Shown here: piece after piece, positions 10,940 through 23,943 of the stretch
How positions within the stretch are numbered: position 1 is the first letter of the stretch
Layout of the letters: each line of letters begins with the position of its first letter
Source of the DNA: Dioscorea cayenensis subsp. rotundata
Taxonomy: Eukaryota; Streptophyta; Magnoliopsida; Dioscoreales; Dioscoreaceae
Length of the DNA: 64,000 nucleotides
Assembly: GCF_009730915.1 (NCBI RefSeq)
Contig: NC_052495.1
Location: 1-64,000 of the forward strand
Direction: 5' to 3'
The notes under the pieces: generated by a model
Database searches by the model: none
Seen by the model: only the letters and a program-made list of their open reading frames with translations
Told to the model about the DNA's origin: nothing
Position numbers and translations under genes: made by a program

Positions 10940-13900
10940 ATTGATCCTGAGCTGTCAAGGACTGTCATAGTGTCCACAAAGTTTGACAGAAGGATTTCTT
11001 AATTTGCAAGGTCTTCAGATGTAGAAGTTTTTCATAAGACACCTGCTTATACATTGGATGGCTGCTTGTTGGGTGACTCGTCCTTCTATACTTCTGTACC
11101 ATCTGGTAGAGTTGGTCCTGGACATGATGCAGTTTACAGATCAAACGAAGAATTTAAAAAAGTTCAGTTTCTTTATAACTACTTGATTCTGAGTTTTGTT
11201 GAATTTCACCAGCTGTTTGAATTTTACATTTTATCAGTTCCGGTTACACAAATTTTTTATTAATATCATAGCATGATACAAATGACTTAGTCGTTCAAAT
11301 AAAATCATCACGCACCTTAGACTACCCAACCTGCTTAAAGTCTATTACTTTACTGATTTGAGCATTTAGTCCACTAATTTGCACCCATTTGTATGCTGAT
11401 AGTTGAAAGGTGGAAATTGATTACCCTTTTGATAGAATGCTTAATCTTGGTGATAACAAAGTTAGCTCATTATGATTCAATGACAGATACAGTTTTCTTA
11501 TTTTTCTGACAGGCTTAACCATAAATGGGAACTCTTTGTTTGGAATGCATTAAAAAAATTAAGGTTCTCTAACTAAATGTAGATACATTTGTATATAGCA
11601 GGCCAAAGTGGAGATCAAAATGGTTATTGAATACTTCACGTGCTTAATAGTTCTTTTATTTTATCCCTTAATTTGTTTAAGTTTGAATGTAGGCCATTTC
11701 TTTGAGGGAAATTGAAGACATTGCATGCTTGGAGGAAAAGTTAGGGAGGCTGCTAACTAGGGAAGAAAGAAGCAGAATTGGTGTGAGCAGCCTTAGGTTA
11801 TTTTTAGAAGATTTGCTTAGGAAAAGGTACATCTATGCTACTTCTCTGAGTGAGCGCTAACAACATTTAAATTTCACACACTCACATATGCACACATTTA
11901 ATTGAATCTATTTAATTATTTCAAATGTTGGTATGAAGGTATATGGATTGCGTTCCACTTATTATACCACTTCTTGAAAAGGAATATTGAAGTGCAACTC
12001 GAAAAGCTACGTGAAATTTATCAAGAAATCAGGTATCTACATTTAACTTTTTTTCCTTATTGTAAGGTTTCAATTATATAACCTATTGCGTAATTGTCTA
12101 TTATGCAGTAATTTGGACGAAGTAAAATTAAAAGAGAAAGGGCGAGCCTTCCACGATTCATTTCTCATGAAGGTACTTGGTAGCTTTTGCTTTCCATGAA
12201 ACATCCTACTAATTTTCCGGAGTTACAAAGTTTATACAGGCCAAATTTATGGCTACTTCATTGATTAGCAAATGCAAATTATTTTTTCTTTTAAGAAATT
12301 TTCTGCTTTTCTTCAGATACCTTTACTTTTAAAAGGCACGGTGGTGGCACCTCCTGATAAGTTTGGTATGAAGATATTATTTTCCTCAACTCTCTAGATG
12401 TCTGCCTTATTTCACACATTTGGTTCTGGTATTAGTCATTTTCGATTATTTTTATCTGCAGAATATGTTTGCTTGTTCATGTTACATGGTTTTGTCCACA
12501 GGAGAAACTCTTCAGGATGAGAGACCCAATGGGGGAGCCTTTATAGGCACTGATGGTCTGCATTTTCCTCCCAAGATGATGCCTGTAAGTCATATAGTGG
12601 CTCAATAACTCATCATGCTATTGGCAACTTTAGATTGATTTTCCTATGAATCTTAAGCATGAGCTACTTTTGCTGGACTGTTTTATTCACCTTTATATTC
12701 TATCAAGAATGATGCATGAGGTTTTAAAAACCATATGGAGAACATGTATTTCTAATCTTACTATTTATGCTAAATTATGCAGAGGTCGGGACACCTAGAA
12801 TATTGATATTACCTCAGAATCAATCACACCTCTTAAATTTTTTTACCACATTTATTAAAGAGGTATCGAGTCTTCCAGCATCTGGAAGAAGGATTGTGCA
12901 AAGTTTGCAAATTCCTGGACATGATTCCATTCTCTCTTAGAACATCACCAAGAATGGCATATGGTTTACAGATTTGTTGCACAGTAGTCTTCTGATCTAT
13001 AAAATTGGGCTGGTCTATTATGGTTGTTTTGTTTAGTCACATTCTTGATTTCCGATGTGTGTGTATGTATATATTTACTTTTGTCCAATGCAAACTTTTC
13101 AAACCAATATATTTTAAATTACATTTTTGAGGTTGTTCAGATGAATCAGGTCTGTTTAGCCTAGATTACTATTCTGGAATTTGTTTGACACGTCATTCGC
13201 TTGTTTGATATTAAGTAAAATTCTATGGCCTCTGTGCTCAGAATGCAGGTATGCGGCTGTATGGTGGTGCACAATATCATCATGCAATGACAGAATTCCG
13301 TCTTGTGGGAGGAGGTGTCAAGTGCCCTCCAATTACAAGGGAGGAAATTGTAAATGCATGTGGGGTTGAAGATATTCATGATGGAACAAACTACTCTAGG
13401 TTCTCTGAGCCTCTTCTATCTAAAACTTTTATATTCCTAAATTTAGTCATTCATGGTTTTTCTGGGGCAGTAACCCATTTTCTAATTTTTTGTTGTCAGG
13501 ACTGCATGTGTGATTGCTGTTGCAAATGCTCGTGACACTTTTGAGCCTTTCCTTCACCAGGTGTGTGCTCATTACAACTTTGTTAGTTTATATCATTCGG
13601 TGCACACATTACATGCCCTCTAAATGATATTCAAGGTAATGTGTTAATATTTTGAGTTAAGCCTAGCAAAAAATTGTGCGGTTAGATGCAAACCAAATAT
13701 TTTATTTGGACTCAATTCAACTCAAAAACATAAGCTGATAGGATGAGAAACCCAGACTTAGATGTTCATATATATATATATTTACCAAATTAACCGATAT
13801 TGACTTCTAGTTATTCTAATACATCCCCTTGGTATGTGCTAGTTTATTTTAACTATGTCGCAAACAATAAAAAAACAGACCAAGCAAACCAAGTTATTAC

Positions 13901-16020
13901 TAATACATGACATTGCCTCAGTCTTGCAAGAATCTCCTTCAGCATATCATATCTTTCCATCTATTGTTCAATTGAGCATGACGCACAGACACTTGAAATA
14001 GAGGTTGTTTCCAGCAGAGTTTAGAAGACTCCAGAGTGAGTTATATGTGAAAACTGAAACTAGTGACACCTTTTAGAGATGAACCATATATTGGCTTATT
14101 TGTGTTCTTATTTAGTAGAGTATCAGATGTCAATTGAGAATCTGTCATTAAGGTTGCTGCTGCTGAATAATCTAGAGACTTATCTTCATATCAAAATCCC
14201 ACAGAAATAGTTAATTCCAGCTGATATGCGCGTGCATCTCTTTCTCTAGTATTTCTCCTAGATTTGTGTGTTTGGATACAGTGTAGAAACAAAGAATTGT
14301 TGCTTTCTTATTTTTAGTGTATCTTCACCATGTAAAATTGTTATGGACATTTGCAACAGCTGGGATTTAGGCTCTTGTACATATTGAAGAGGCTACTCCC
14401 GATCTCTGTATATCTACTCCAGGTATCTGTTCCTTTTGAATTTTGAAGTTCTCTTTTCTTGTGCACTGCCTAATAATTATATTTAACAGAAAGATGGGGA
14501 ATATCTCAGTGGCCATGAAGTGTTTTTAAGACACATCGAGGTTGCTTTCAATAATTTTGCTGAATCAACAGAGCGAGCATGCCGTGATTAGTAAGCAACT
14601 TAAATTCTTCGAAACTGCTGTTTGTCATTGAGTTTTTGGCCATGAAGTGTTTTTAAGACACATCGAGGTTGCTTTCAATAATTTTGCTGAATCAACAGAG
14701 CGAGCATGCCGTGATTAGTAAGCAACCTAAATTCTTCGAAACTGCTGTTTGTTCATTGAGTTTTTGGTCATTTTCACTTGCAATAATAGTTTTTTTTTTG
14801 TTTTGGGAAAATATATTGATTCCCCTTTGAAGAATAAGGAAGAACTGTATTTAGATGCTGGCTGGTGTTCAGCTCTAGTTCTTTACCACTTCTATCAATA
14901 CTTTCCTGTGCATCATTACTGTAAAGTTATGGCCCCTTTTAATAAAATAAAGCCATTTACCAATGAGTTTTATGACAAAAGTTTCCTGTTGACTTTTTAT
15001 TTTGTTATTTTAGCTAGTAGTTGAAGCCAAGGAGCATTATAGAGTACACTTAATTTGGTCTTGTTTATATGATGTTATGCCAGATGCATGGAGGATTTAA
15101 CAAGCACCACCCGTTATGTGTCCTGGTCCCTCCACAACAAGGTTTCTTAAAGAACCCTTTTGCACTAACTCTGCAGTATTCAAATTGCTATTGTTTATTT
15201 TTTTCTTGTTTTCTAAATTCCAATCATTGGATTACAGAATCGTGCTGGTTTACGTCACTTTTTAGACTCATTTGCTGGCACTGAACACTCTTCTTCCAAT
15301 GCAAACTTATCTTGTTCAGCCTTTCCACAAGAGTCATCTTTCGGGCAAACCATTAGTGACAACAAACCGGAATCCAGGTTGAAGGTAGAATCAAAATTAG
15401 GTTATGATATTTCTCATACAACAGAGGCACGGCTTGTCGATCTTCTAGACAGCATGCTATGGAACAGAAGGCTAGCTCCTTCATCTGAAAGGATTGTTTA
15501 TGCGCTGGTCTATCAGATTTTCCATGGCATCAAAGAATATTTTCTGGTATCTACCGAATTGAAGGTTCGTAAGCCAGACAAATATATACAAAGCATAGTG
15601 CCATTTGATCATGCATATCCATCTTATATCTCTGATGTCTCTTTTTCAGTTCAATTGCTTTCTTCTCATGCCAGTGGTTGACAAACTGCCAACACTTTTT
15701 GAGAGAATACCTGGAGTCTGTATTCGAAGATGACTTGGACAACATATTTGAGGTCACTCAGCTGCTGCATTCACTTGGTCAGCGGAAACACAAGTTAGAG
15801 ATCAAGTTAAAAGTGTAACAACCTCGATCTTTTAATGTATGCTTTACCATATTTACATATATATCAGTAAATGGCAATAGAGATTGGTTTTTCGAAGTAC
15901 TGGTTTTTTGGATCACAGATTCAGATGCTCAAGGATAAGTTCAAGGACGTAAATGAGCAATTGAATTTTCCCCACCATCTTCATTAAGTGAATGTTCTTG
16001 ATTCAAACACACCAGCCTGA
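10940..16020 (+). pseudogene. ARC5/DRP5B pseudogene (exons 4-17), inverted copy
   Basis: Exons 4 to 17 of ARC5 are present in order with their introns, matching the intact gene at 34150-39174 on the other strand. Exons 1-3, including the GTPase P-loop, are missing. Visible lesions: a TAA stop in exon 4 (reading ...RRIS then stop, near 11000); a TGA in exon 6 (EKEY then stop) followed by an extra A; a TAG at the end of duplicated exon 13; an extra T in exon 16 (ACTTTTTGAG against ACTTTTGAG); and an early TAA in exon 17. Exon 15 (15239-15565) is still open. This cannot give an active dynamin GTPase. Transcription from an upstream promoter could still yield antisense or decoy RNA against the intact gene, but that is only inference. 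Confidence 0.92.
14511..14765 (+). repeat. 127-bp tandem duplication of pseudogene exon 13
   Basis: Units 14511-14637 and 14638-14765 both run from 'ggccatgaagtgttttta' through the exon-13 donor and into the intron. The intact ARC5 gene has one copy, so the event is private to the pseudogene. Confidence 0.9.
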
Positions 16021-16516
16021 CAACATCAAAGGGGAGGAGTGATGATTTCTTTTCATGTCCTACTTTTGAGTCGCTTTATATGAGCATATATTAGCTGTTG
16101 TTTGTAGCTTATTCCCATGTTCTTAAAGTGATATTTGTTAGACACTAATGAAGGTCAGTCTTGAAGCTATTATTGTCAGACTATATTATGTCTTCTGTTG
16201 TTTTAACATTACTGATTTTTCTTGATAAAAATTGCTTTTAGACAAAAAGAAAATAAAATAAATCATCTGTGCATAGTATGCTGCATTGCTGTTTCACAGA
16301 ATAATAATAAATTGTAAATAATAAATAAGACTCTAACTTTGTATATAATTATCAAGAATTCAGGGAAGTGTTTGTAAAACTCTTGAATGATTATCAAACA
16401 TTCAGGAATGTTTTTGTAGAACTCCTTTCGAATTTATGTTGGGCCCAATAACTGTGGCCCAGCCCAAAGTCAGCCCACGCTCTCTTAACCCATTTCTTAA
16501 TCTGATCCGTTCGATT

Positions 16517-17115
16517 CATCCTAAACCATGAAATGTTTTGATCCAACGGCTCTGCCAAGTTCCTCAATGTTATATTATGCCTCATTGTCCTCCTGTTCCT
16601 TCTCCTCCTCTTAAAAATAATGCAGTTGTAGTGGTGGTAGTCCTCCTTCAAGCTTCCTCTATGGCGCTGCGTAGCTCTATTGACCAGATCTCGTCTTTGG
16701 TTTTCCCATCCTCAGATGGTATTGGTCCTGTCTATGAGATTGCAGAATCTGTTAAGCAGGTCGGTCTGCTTCTATTTGTATTATTTTTAAAATATCTTAA
16801 TTGGTAGTTGGTTCTTCTCCTGTCTATATATGTTTGGAGTGCTGCTTGAATTCTTTTGTTAGCATATTTTGATAATGTTTGATCATCATGTTAATGATTT
16901 GATGACTGGTGAGTGATATCATGTTATTATGCCATTTCTGTGGTTTATCCTTGAGTGTCATATGATAAGAAAAGAAACACCCGATTGAAGAATTCATTAC
17001 TTAAAGACTTGCTATGTAAAACAGATGATTCTGATAGGAACACTAGTGAAGCAACTGCAAAATTTTACGGTAGTTTTTCCGAATTGAGTTAATTAGAAGA
17101 TGATTTTATGAGTTG
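16517..17115 (+). pseudogene. IDH 5' end pseudogene (leader, exon 1, start of intron 1)
   Basis: The sequence matches the 5' end of the intact IDH gene on the minus strand. Exon 1 is 16661-16759, beginning MALRSSIDQISS and ending EIAESVKQ, with internal deletions that remove part of the presequence and the residues before DGIGP. The insertion GPVYEIAE also differs from GPEIAE. About 500 bp of the 5' UTR and its intron are deleted, yet the end of that intron is retained, so it is not a spliced copy. Similarity runs into intron 1 and stops near 17115, equivalent to about 32345 of the intact gene. Confidence 0.85.
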
Positions 17116-17286
17116 GTAGTATTTTGAGCATGATAGTCCAGTAAACAACCATTAAAAACAATAACATATAGGGATCACAAAAACTCAGTAATTTCTGAAA
17201 ACATATTTAAATGTAATATTGTACAATAATTATCAAAAATAAAACTAAGAATTCAGAGTATTTCAACAAGCATAAGTTTTCAAATA

Positions 17287-17318
<32 letters not shown>

Positions 17319-18777
17319 CCCCAATTAACTAATGTCAAAAATAAAACTACAAAATTCATGTATTTAAACTCGGTGATCCGAGTCAAATTGTCAGAGTTCA
17401 TTTATTTACCCTCGGTGATCCGAGCCATATTATCAGAGGCCATTGTTCTCCACTGACGGAACGGTGTGAAACTAGTTTCTTATCAGAGTCAGAAGTTCAT
17501 GTCGACATAGTCAGTGTTTTAACCCTCAATGACAGAGTTATTGCAAAGTTAATTTGGGGACTACACGTCACTTTATCAAAATACGTCGTGTTCAAAATCA
17601 TTGTCAATGCAAAAATAGTATAATTTGATGATCCCGTTTTTCTAATGAAAATAATTCCAATTATTTCGAAACAAGATATTGTTAGTATGTGATGAGTATA
17701 ATTAGAGTTCAATCAAGTATGCGACAATAATAATTAAAATGTAAGTAATCCATTCTGAATACATAATCAAGATTATAAATCATGATTTCTATTTGAATAA
17801 CAATTGCGGAAGACCAAGATAAAACAATTCAAGAATCTTATATATTATCAACATGGTGACTGCCAAGCAAATCCTAAATCTGTAAATTAATTAAAGGATT
17901 AAAATCAAATAAATAACAAATTAAATAATTAGAAATCTATAAGGTTTGAACCATTATATTTAAATATAATATCATGAATGATTTTACAATAAAATCCAAG
18001 GAAATAAAATAATTATGTGGATGATTTAGGGAAATCAGAATTTTATATATACATATTTATCCAAGGAAATAAATTAATCAGTACCTACAACCAATCGCTG
18101 AGGCGCAACATAAGCTAGCTAAACTAAACAGTTGAAATTCAATGAAAACCTTAGGATACCTTTGACTTGATAAATCAATATACTCAAATTTTGTAACTTC
18201 TCCAAATTTGTCTGGATGAACATCTCTGGTTCAGAAAATTAAATTTTCCTGCAGCATAGCAACTCACCAATTCTATGGACAGCTGGCAAAAGAGTAAACT
18301 TTTAGTTGAGTTAAAAAGAGACAACAAAGTAGGCATATTATAATGATTGGTCATATCCACAAACACATGACAACTACAGAATGAACAAACACCAAATCTG
18401 CAAATTTTGTGATGGTTCTGATTGAAGATGAGTAAAAAGAGGAGCATTTGAAGTGAAGATGTTGATGTTCAGTGTTCTGGACACTGTCCTGGTGATATTA
18501 GAGAATGTTTGGAGGGTAATCTAGTCATTTCAAGTGTTTGAATGTTAGGTTTGAGAGGGCAGGAAAGGACGGCTGAGATGGAGATCTAGTAACCAACGGT
18601 GAAGATAAACGTTAGTTTAAGGCACAGGGAGGTTGTGGTTTGATGTACAATGTGACTCAGCGAATTGGGTTTTGGAATTTGTATTCATATTCACATTGAT
18701 ATTTTTTTTAACGAATTGATTTTGTCAACGTTAAGATTTGGGGATGTCAACTAGTCCAAGCCATAACACGTCACCGA

Positions 18778-18808
<31 letters not shown>

Positions 18809-18935
18809 GTTATAAAGTACAAATATCTAAATAAAAGTTTAAAAATCTCATATAGTTATTCAATTATCAAATTATCTATAATTAAATAAGTATTACTATT
18901 TACGAGAAAAATAAGTAAATAAAACCCTATAGTTT

Positions 18936-18981
<46 letters not shown>

Positions 18982-20221
18982 TATTTTAGATAATTAGTAT
19001 AGTAGGGAGATTTGTTAACAAAGATGAAACTTGAATTAGGATGAATTATGACATTAACAGGGATTAGAGAATGAAACATGGAGATTTAGATTTAAAAAAA
19101 AAAATCTATATCTATCTATTTTTTAAAACTAGAATTTTATTTGAAATAAGAATATATTATTAAATGATAATGTATTTGACATATTCAAATTAAATATGAT
19201 TGAGATCTGATTGATATTAAATTGATCGTGTTAATTTAATTGAGATTGTAAATTTCTCTCTTGGTCATGATTAGTTTGTTAGTAATGTGTATAATAGACG
19301 ATACAATAATGGCAATTTGATTGTGATTGTTTGATAATAATTTGCATGACCAATTTGGTGTTTATTTTTTTTTAAGTGACTATTTTTAATATATTTTAGA
19401 TTTTTGATATTTGGAATTTCGGACTCCGTGCGGGGATCCCGTAGGCATGGGAAAATCCTGTCTCCCATGGAGATTCCCTTAATTTTTAAATTGAGTATAT
19501 ATATAATATTTATTAAAAACAACTTATATGATTAATTTTATTTATTAAATAATTCAATATTATTTTTTATATTTATTAATAATATTTTAGATTTTTAATA
19601 ACACTAGTGTCACTCTCTTCAGTCTCTTGCGATTCAAAAGATAATTATATGAAAAATTATTTTAAAAAATTTAATGAAATCTTATTTAATAATTATTTAT
19701 AACTTTGAAAATATATAATTTTTAAAATAATATATTTCTTATTATTAATGTTGTTACTTGAATATATTTCTATTCAGCTAATATTATTTATGAAATTATA
19801 TATATATATATAATTGGGAAGATTCTTGTTTTTTGGTTAACAATTCAACCTATTTATTTAAAAGGAAGGATGTCAATGATGAGATACATATAATTTTCAT
19901 ATAATATTATTTTTAACTTTGATATTATTTATAATTTTATTTTATATTTACAATTTTATTTATTATTAAAGACGGAGGTATCATATTAAGATTTTAGCGG
20001 TAGTGGATTCTCAATCTAAATGATTTGAAGAATAAAAAAACATTAATGAAATATGAAATTGTTGTCCTATGTTTTGTATTATGAAGTTTTGTTAATGAAT
20101 TTGTACTTTTAATTACTTTCAAACTTTATGTTATTTGTAATAATTACCTTGTTGTTTCATCATACATAATATTATATTTATTTTGAGAAATATTTTATAT
20201 ATTTCTAGTTATAAATATAAA
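17116..20221. other. AT-rich intergenic DNA, no gene seen
   Basis: No supported reading frame. Contains (TA)n runs near 17290, 18780, 18940 and 19800, and a short imperfect 40-bp repeat around 'ctcggtgatccgag' at about 17368 and 17411. A short GC patch at 19425-19475 (gcggggatcccgtaggcatg) resembles LTR debris but has no resolvable ends. Confidence 0.5.
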
Positions 20222-20861
20222 ATTAAAAACTATTGACTTTTTATAAAATTTATATTCAAATATACTTGTGTTACAACTAGTTATAAATTATAAAATCTCC
20301 GTCTAAATTAATAAAATTTCTTTACCGATATAAATAAATTATTCATTTATTGATAAATAAATAAATTTATAAATAATAATTTTTATCTGTTCCAACAGTA
20401 TTATTTTATAGAGGTTAATTTTATTGTACACCCTAGCTAAAATAGTTAAACGAGTTTTATTCTATTATGTTAAATATTCATAGGTTTAAAATTTAAAAAT
20501 AAAAAAAAGCACAGACTTAAAATAATTCTATAAATTTAGAAAATACTATTTAGTGATAAGATTATGAATATTATCATTACTATACTTAGATTTCTATCTA
20601 TCTATATACATACAGATATCTACACATATATATATATATATATATAGATAGATATCTATCTATAAATATACATATATCTATATATTTACACTTATCTATA
20701 TATAACATAAAATACTATTTAGTGATAAGATTATGAATATTTTGAATATTATTATTACTATAATTATATCCCTCTCTCTCTCTATATATATAACAATATT
20801 CCTCCTCAATACTATAGTCACATCTAAGGTTGATAATTATCAGGAATCAAAACTCGTCAAC

Positions 20862-21179
20862 ATGTTACGTTTCCTCCATAAGATTTTACAACGTGAAGAA
20901 TCAGTCTCCGCTAACATAAAAAAAGCATGTGAGAAATATGAGAAAAGCTAAGCAATTGCAATAATAAGAAGAGGGGACATGAGAATAGAAGCCAATGTAA
21001 AATTAGAAGAACAAGAAAAAACAGAAGCACACATAACAGTTGGAGAAGGGCCAAAGATACTGAAAGCCATTTTGATATTTGATGGCTTTGCTCAAGATAT
21101 TCCAGGTAGAGTGATGGATGATTTTGAAAACTTTATCATGGTCACGAATGATCAACAAGAACAGGTTGGATCAAAATAA
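20862..21179 (+). pseudogene. Broken copy of the 106-aa small gene
   Basis: Paralogue of 3152-3472. The frame opens with MLRFLHKILQREESVSANIK but meets a TAA at about 20949-20951 (GAA in the other copy). After that stop the same frame continues open to 21179, ending QQEQVGSK. One in-frame codon has been lost near the C-terminus (MVTND against LDTIND). An upstream ATG at 20733 is in frame here but not in copy 1, because a CT-rich tract differs in length. Confidence 0.7.
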
Positions 21180-21648
21180 CATGGATGGATGGTTATTGCA
21201 TCAAGAATATGGATGGAGACAACATATTATATTATTTAGGTGTTTTGATTTATGGAATTTTGTTATCGCATTTTAGAAATTGATTTTTTTTTTGTGCTAA
21301 GTTGTTTCTTTTTATGAATTTTTGTTATTTAAAATAAGCAAAGATTAGAGCTTGATCAATTGGATCCATATATTTTTTTTAAAATTTTGTTTCTTTTTAA
21401 TTATTTATTTATTTTTTATTTTAAGCAATTTGAAAATAATTATTTCTTGTATTATCTTAAAGATGATTTATTTTTATATTAGCGAAGATCTCCATTATAT
21501 TAGGTAACATGATCTAACATGCATATACTCTCTACTATATATATATATATATATACATACTCTTCTACCCTACATAGATCATTTAATCACATTATTGCCT
21601 GTTAAATGACTAAACCAAAACCTTAGCATATACCTTTAAAAAGTTTTA

Positions 21649-22779
21649 TGCTATGTTCGGATTGAGGACCGGCGAGGAAAAGTAAAGTAAAGCGAGGGTT
21701 TTGGAGGGTCGGCTCTTCCCTCGTTTGGATTGATATTTTTAATTTAACGAAGGGAAACGAAGTTAACTCTGACCCTCTGAAACCCCTCTTTTCCTGACCC
21801 CCCGATTTGGGGTGCCGGGAAGGGAGAATCTCATAAAGATTTTAAATTTTTTTAAAAGTTACCCTTATATTTTTTAAATTAATTACATATTATAACACCA
21901 CTTCATAAGTTTTTTCTTTCAATTTTTTCAATCTAATTTTATTTTAATCAAGTATTCACATGACACCCATCACAATCTTTGTTTTTATGTATTTATTTTT
22001 TGTTTGTTTATTTTTTTTATCTATTTGTTTATATTTGTGTTTTTAATTTCTCAATTCATCCTTAGAATAATTCTATTGCTATTGAAATTTTATTCGAAGT
22101 ACAAATAAAATTAAAATTTTCTTTGAGTGAGAAAAAAAACACTAATAATTATCTAATGCAACATGATTATTATGCTATGAATTAAAATATTAAAATAGGT
22201 TTATTAACAATATGATAAAGTGATCTTGTGATGATCCATATAGAATTGTAGGAGTTATTTTTCTCTAAATTTTTTTGTTTATTTTTTAATAATATTTATG
22301 TTATTTTAGCTATTTTAATTATTTTATATTTTAGTAGACCTAATCAAGCATCAATCCACTGTGATGATGTAAATAGCAACATTTTTTTGTCCTATACAAG
22401 AAAATAATGCATAATATATTTCCAAAGGAAAAATAAATAGTTGTATTTGAGAAGAGACAAAATTAAAGTATAAAAATCAAAATCAAAATAATAATTTTAA
22501 TATTTATTAAAAAAATCTATTTAAAGTGTGAATTTATTCGAGATATTCATAATGCATGTGTTTAAATAGAAATTAGTAATTTTTATTTAATAATAAGGTA
22601 TAATAGGTAAATCATATTATTATATATTCTAATCAAACAAGGTTTATTAAAGAACTCTCCTTTCTTTTCCCTCCATAAAATTTGTCTATCCAAACGATGG
22701 TTGAACCTGTCTTTTCCTTTCCCTCACTTTCCCTTCCCTCCCCTTACTTTCCCTTCGACTTTTGAATCCAAATACTATG
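21649..22779. mobile_element. PIF/Harbinger-like non-autonomous element, 1131 bp
   Basis: The paralogous site at about 3960 lacks this DNA, which proves an insertion here or a clean loss there. It is flanked by TTA on both sides (21646-21648 and 22780-22782). The ends are inverted and imperfect: TGCTATGTTCGGATTGA on the left, and CATAGTATTTGGATTCA as the reverse complement of the right. Subterminal regions are rich in GGAAAG/GAGGG on the left and their complement on the right. No transposase frame is present. Confidence 0.7.
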
Positions 22780-23303
22780 TTAGTGAATATTAAATTAATA
22801 ATGTTTTTATATCTATGTATATATATATCCCAAAAAAAATACTACTTTTTATTCATTATTATATTGAAATAAAAATGAACTTTATACGGACAGTTTAGAA
22901 ATCTAAATAATATTCTGTTTTATTATTGCATAATGTTTTAATATGATTTATAATATATATTTTAATATTACTAAAAGAAAATCATATTTTTTGTTTGTGT
23001 CTTCTGAGAGAGAAATGTGTGATCCATATAATATAAAAATATATAATATCATTATTAATTTTATAATCTAATATTAATATCATAATTTAATAAGAAAAGT
23101 CCTTAATTTATCATGAATTAAATTAATTTATTTCTATATTTTTAAAAATAAGAAGATTGTATCCATGTTTTTAAAAGTTACAAATAAAAATTTTAATTAA
23201 ATATATTATATTATCATTATTTTAATAGTATTACTATAATATGTTATATATACACACACTTCATCTTAATTCTATCCCTTAAAATCTTAATTCAATCCAC
23301 TAA

Positions 23304-23943
23304 GGGCCCGTTTGGATTGCGGAATAAGAATGAGAATAGGGGAAATAAGAAAAGAAGAGGAATGTAAATGGGAATAATGCGTTTGGTTTAAGGGAATAAG
23401 GATTGGGAATAAAAAAATGAAAAGGTAGGATGTAGTAAAATTACATCAATACCTTTGTATGTAAATAGTATGATATTATATAAAATAATGGATTATGTTT
23501 AATGAAAATATTTAACATTATTTATTATTAATTATTTTTATAATATAAATGTATATTTGAATATATTATAATTATATAATTAATCTTAATAATTTATTTA
23601 ACAATTATATATTTATTAAATTAGTTAATATCATTAAATACGTTTAATTAAATGAATTAAATTATATTTATTTTAATTTTAATTTCCCAAAAAATTTAAT
23701 TAAATTATTTTAATAAGCAAAGCTAAATATATAAATATATAATTATATATGTTAGGGGTATATTAGTAATTTTATAACTAAGGCATACTTCTCTCCCCAT
23801 TTTTGGGTGGAATAGGATGTCTTTCCTAGGAGTAATCCTTTTTCCATGCATGGAGGCAACTTATGCCTTTCCTGATTACCAAACAAGGGCTTGGGAATGA
23901 GATTCCCATTTCCAAGCCCTCAATCCGTGATCCAAACGCCCCC
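23304..23943. mobile_element. PIF/Harbinger (Tourist-like) MITE, 640 bp
   Basis: Ends GGGCCCGTTTGG and CCAAACGCCCCC form terminal inverted repeats flanked by a TAA duplication (23301-23303 and 23944-23946). The interior is AT-rich; the subterminal region reads 'ggaataagaatgagaatagg' on one side and has 'gggaatgagattcccattt' on the other. No coding frame. It lies within the block absent from repeat copy 1. Confidence 0.75.

Noticed and set aside
9591..17115. Processed retrocopy of ARC5/IDH
   Set aside because: Introns are retained and several genes are copied together, so it is a segmental duplication.
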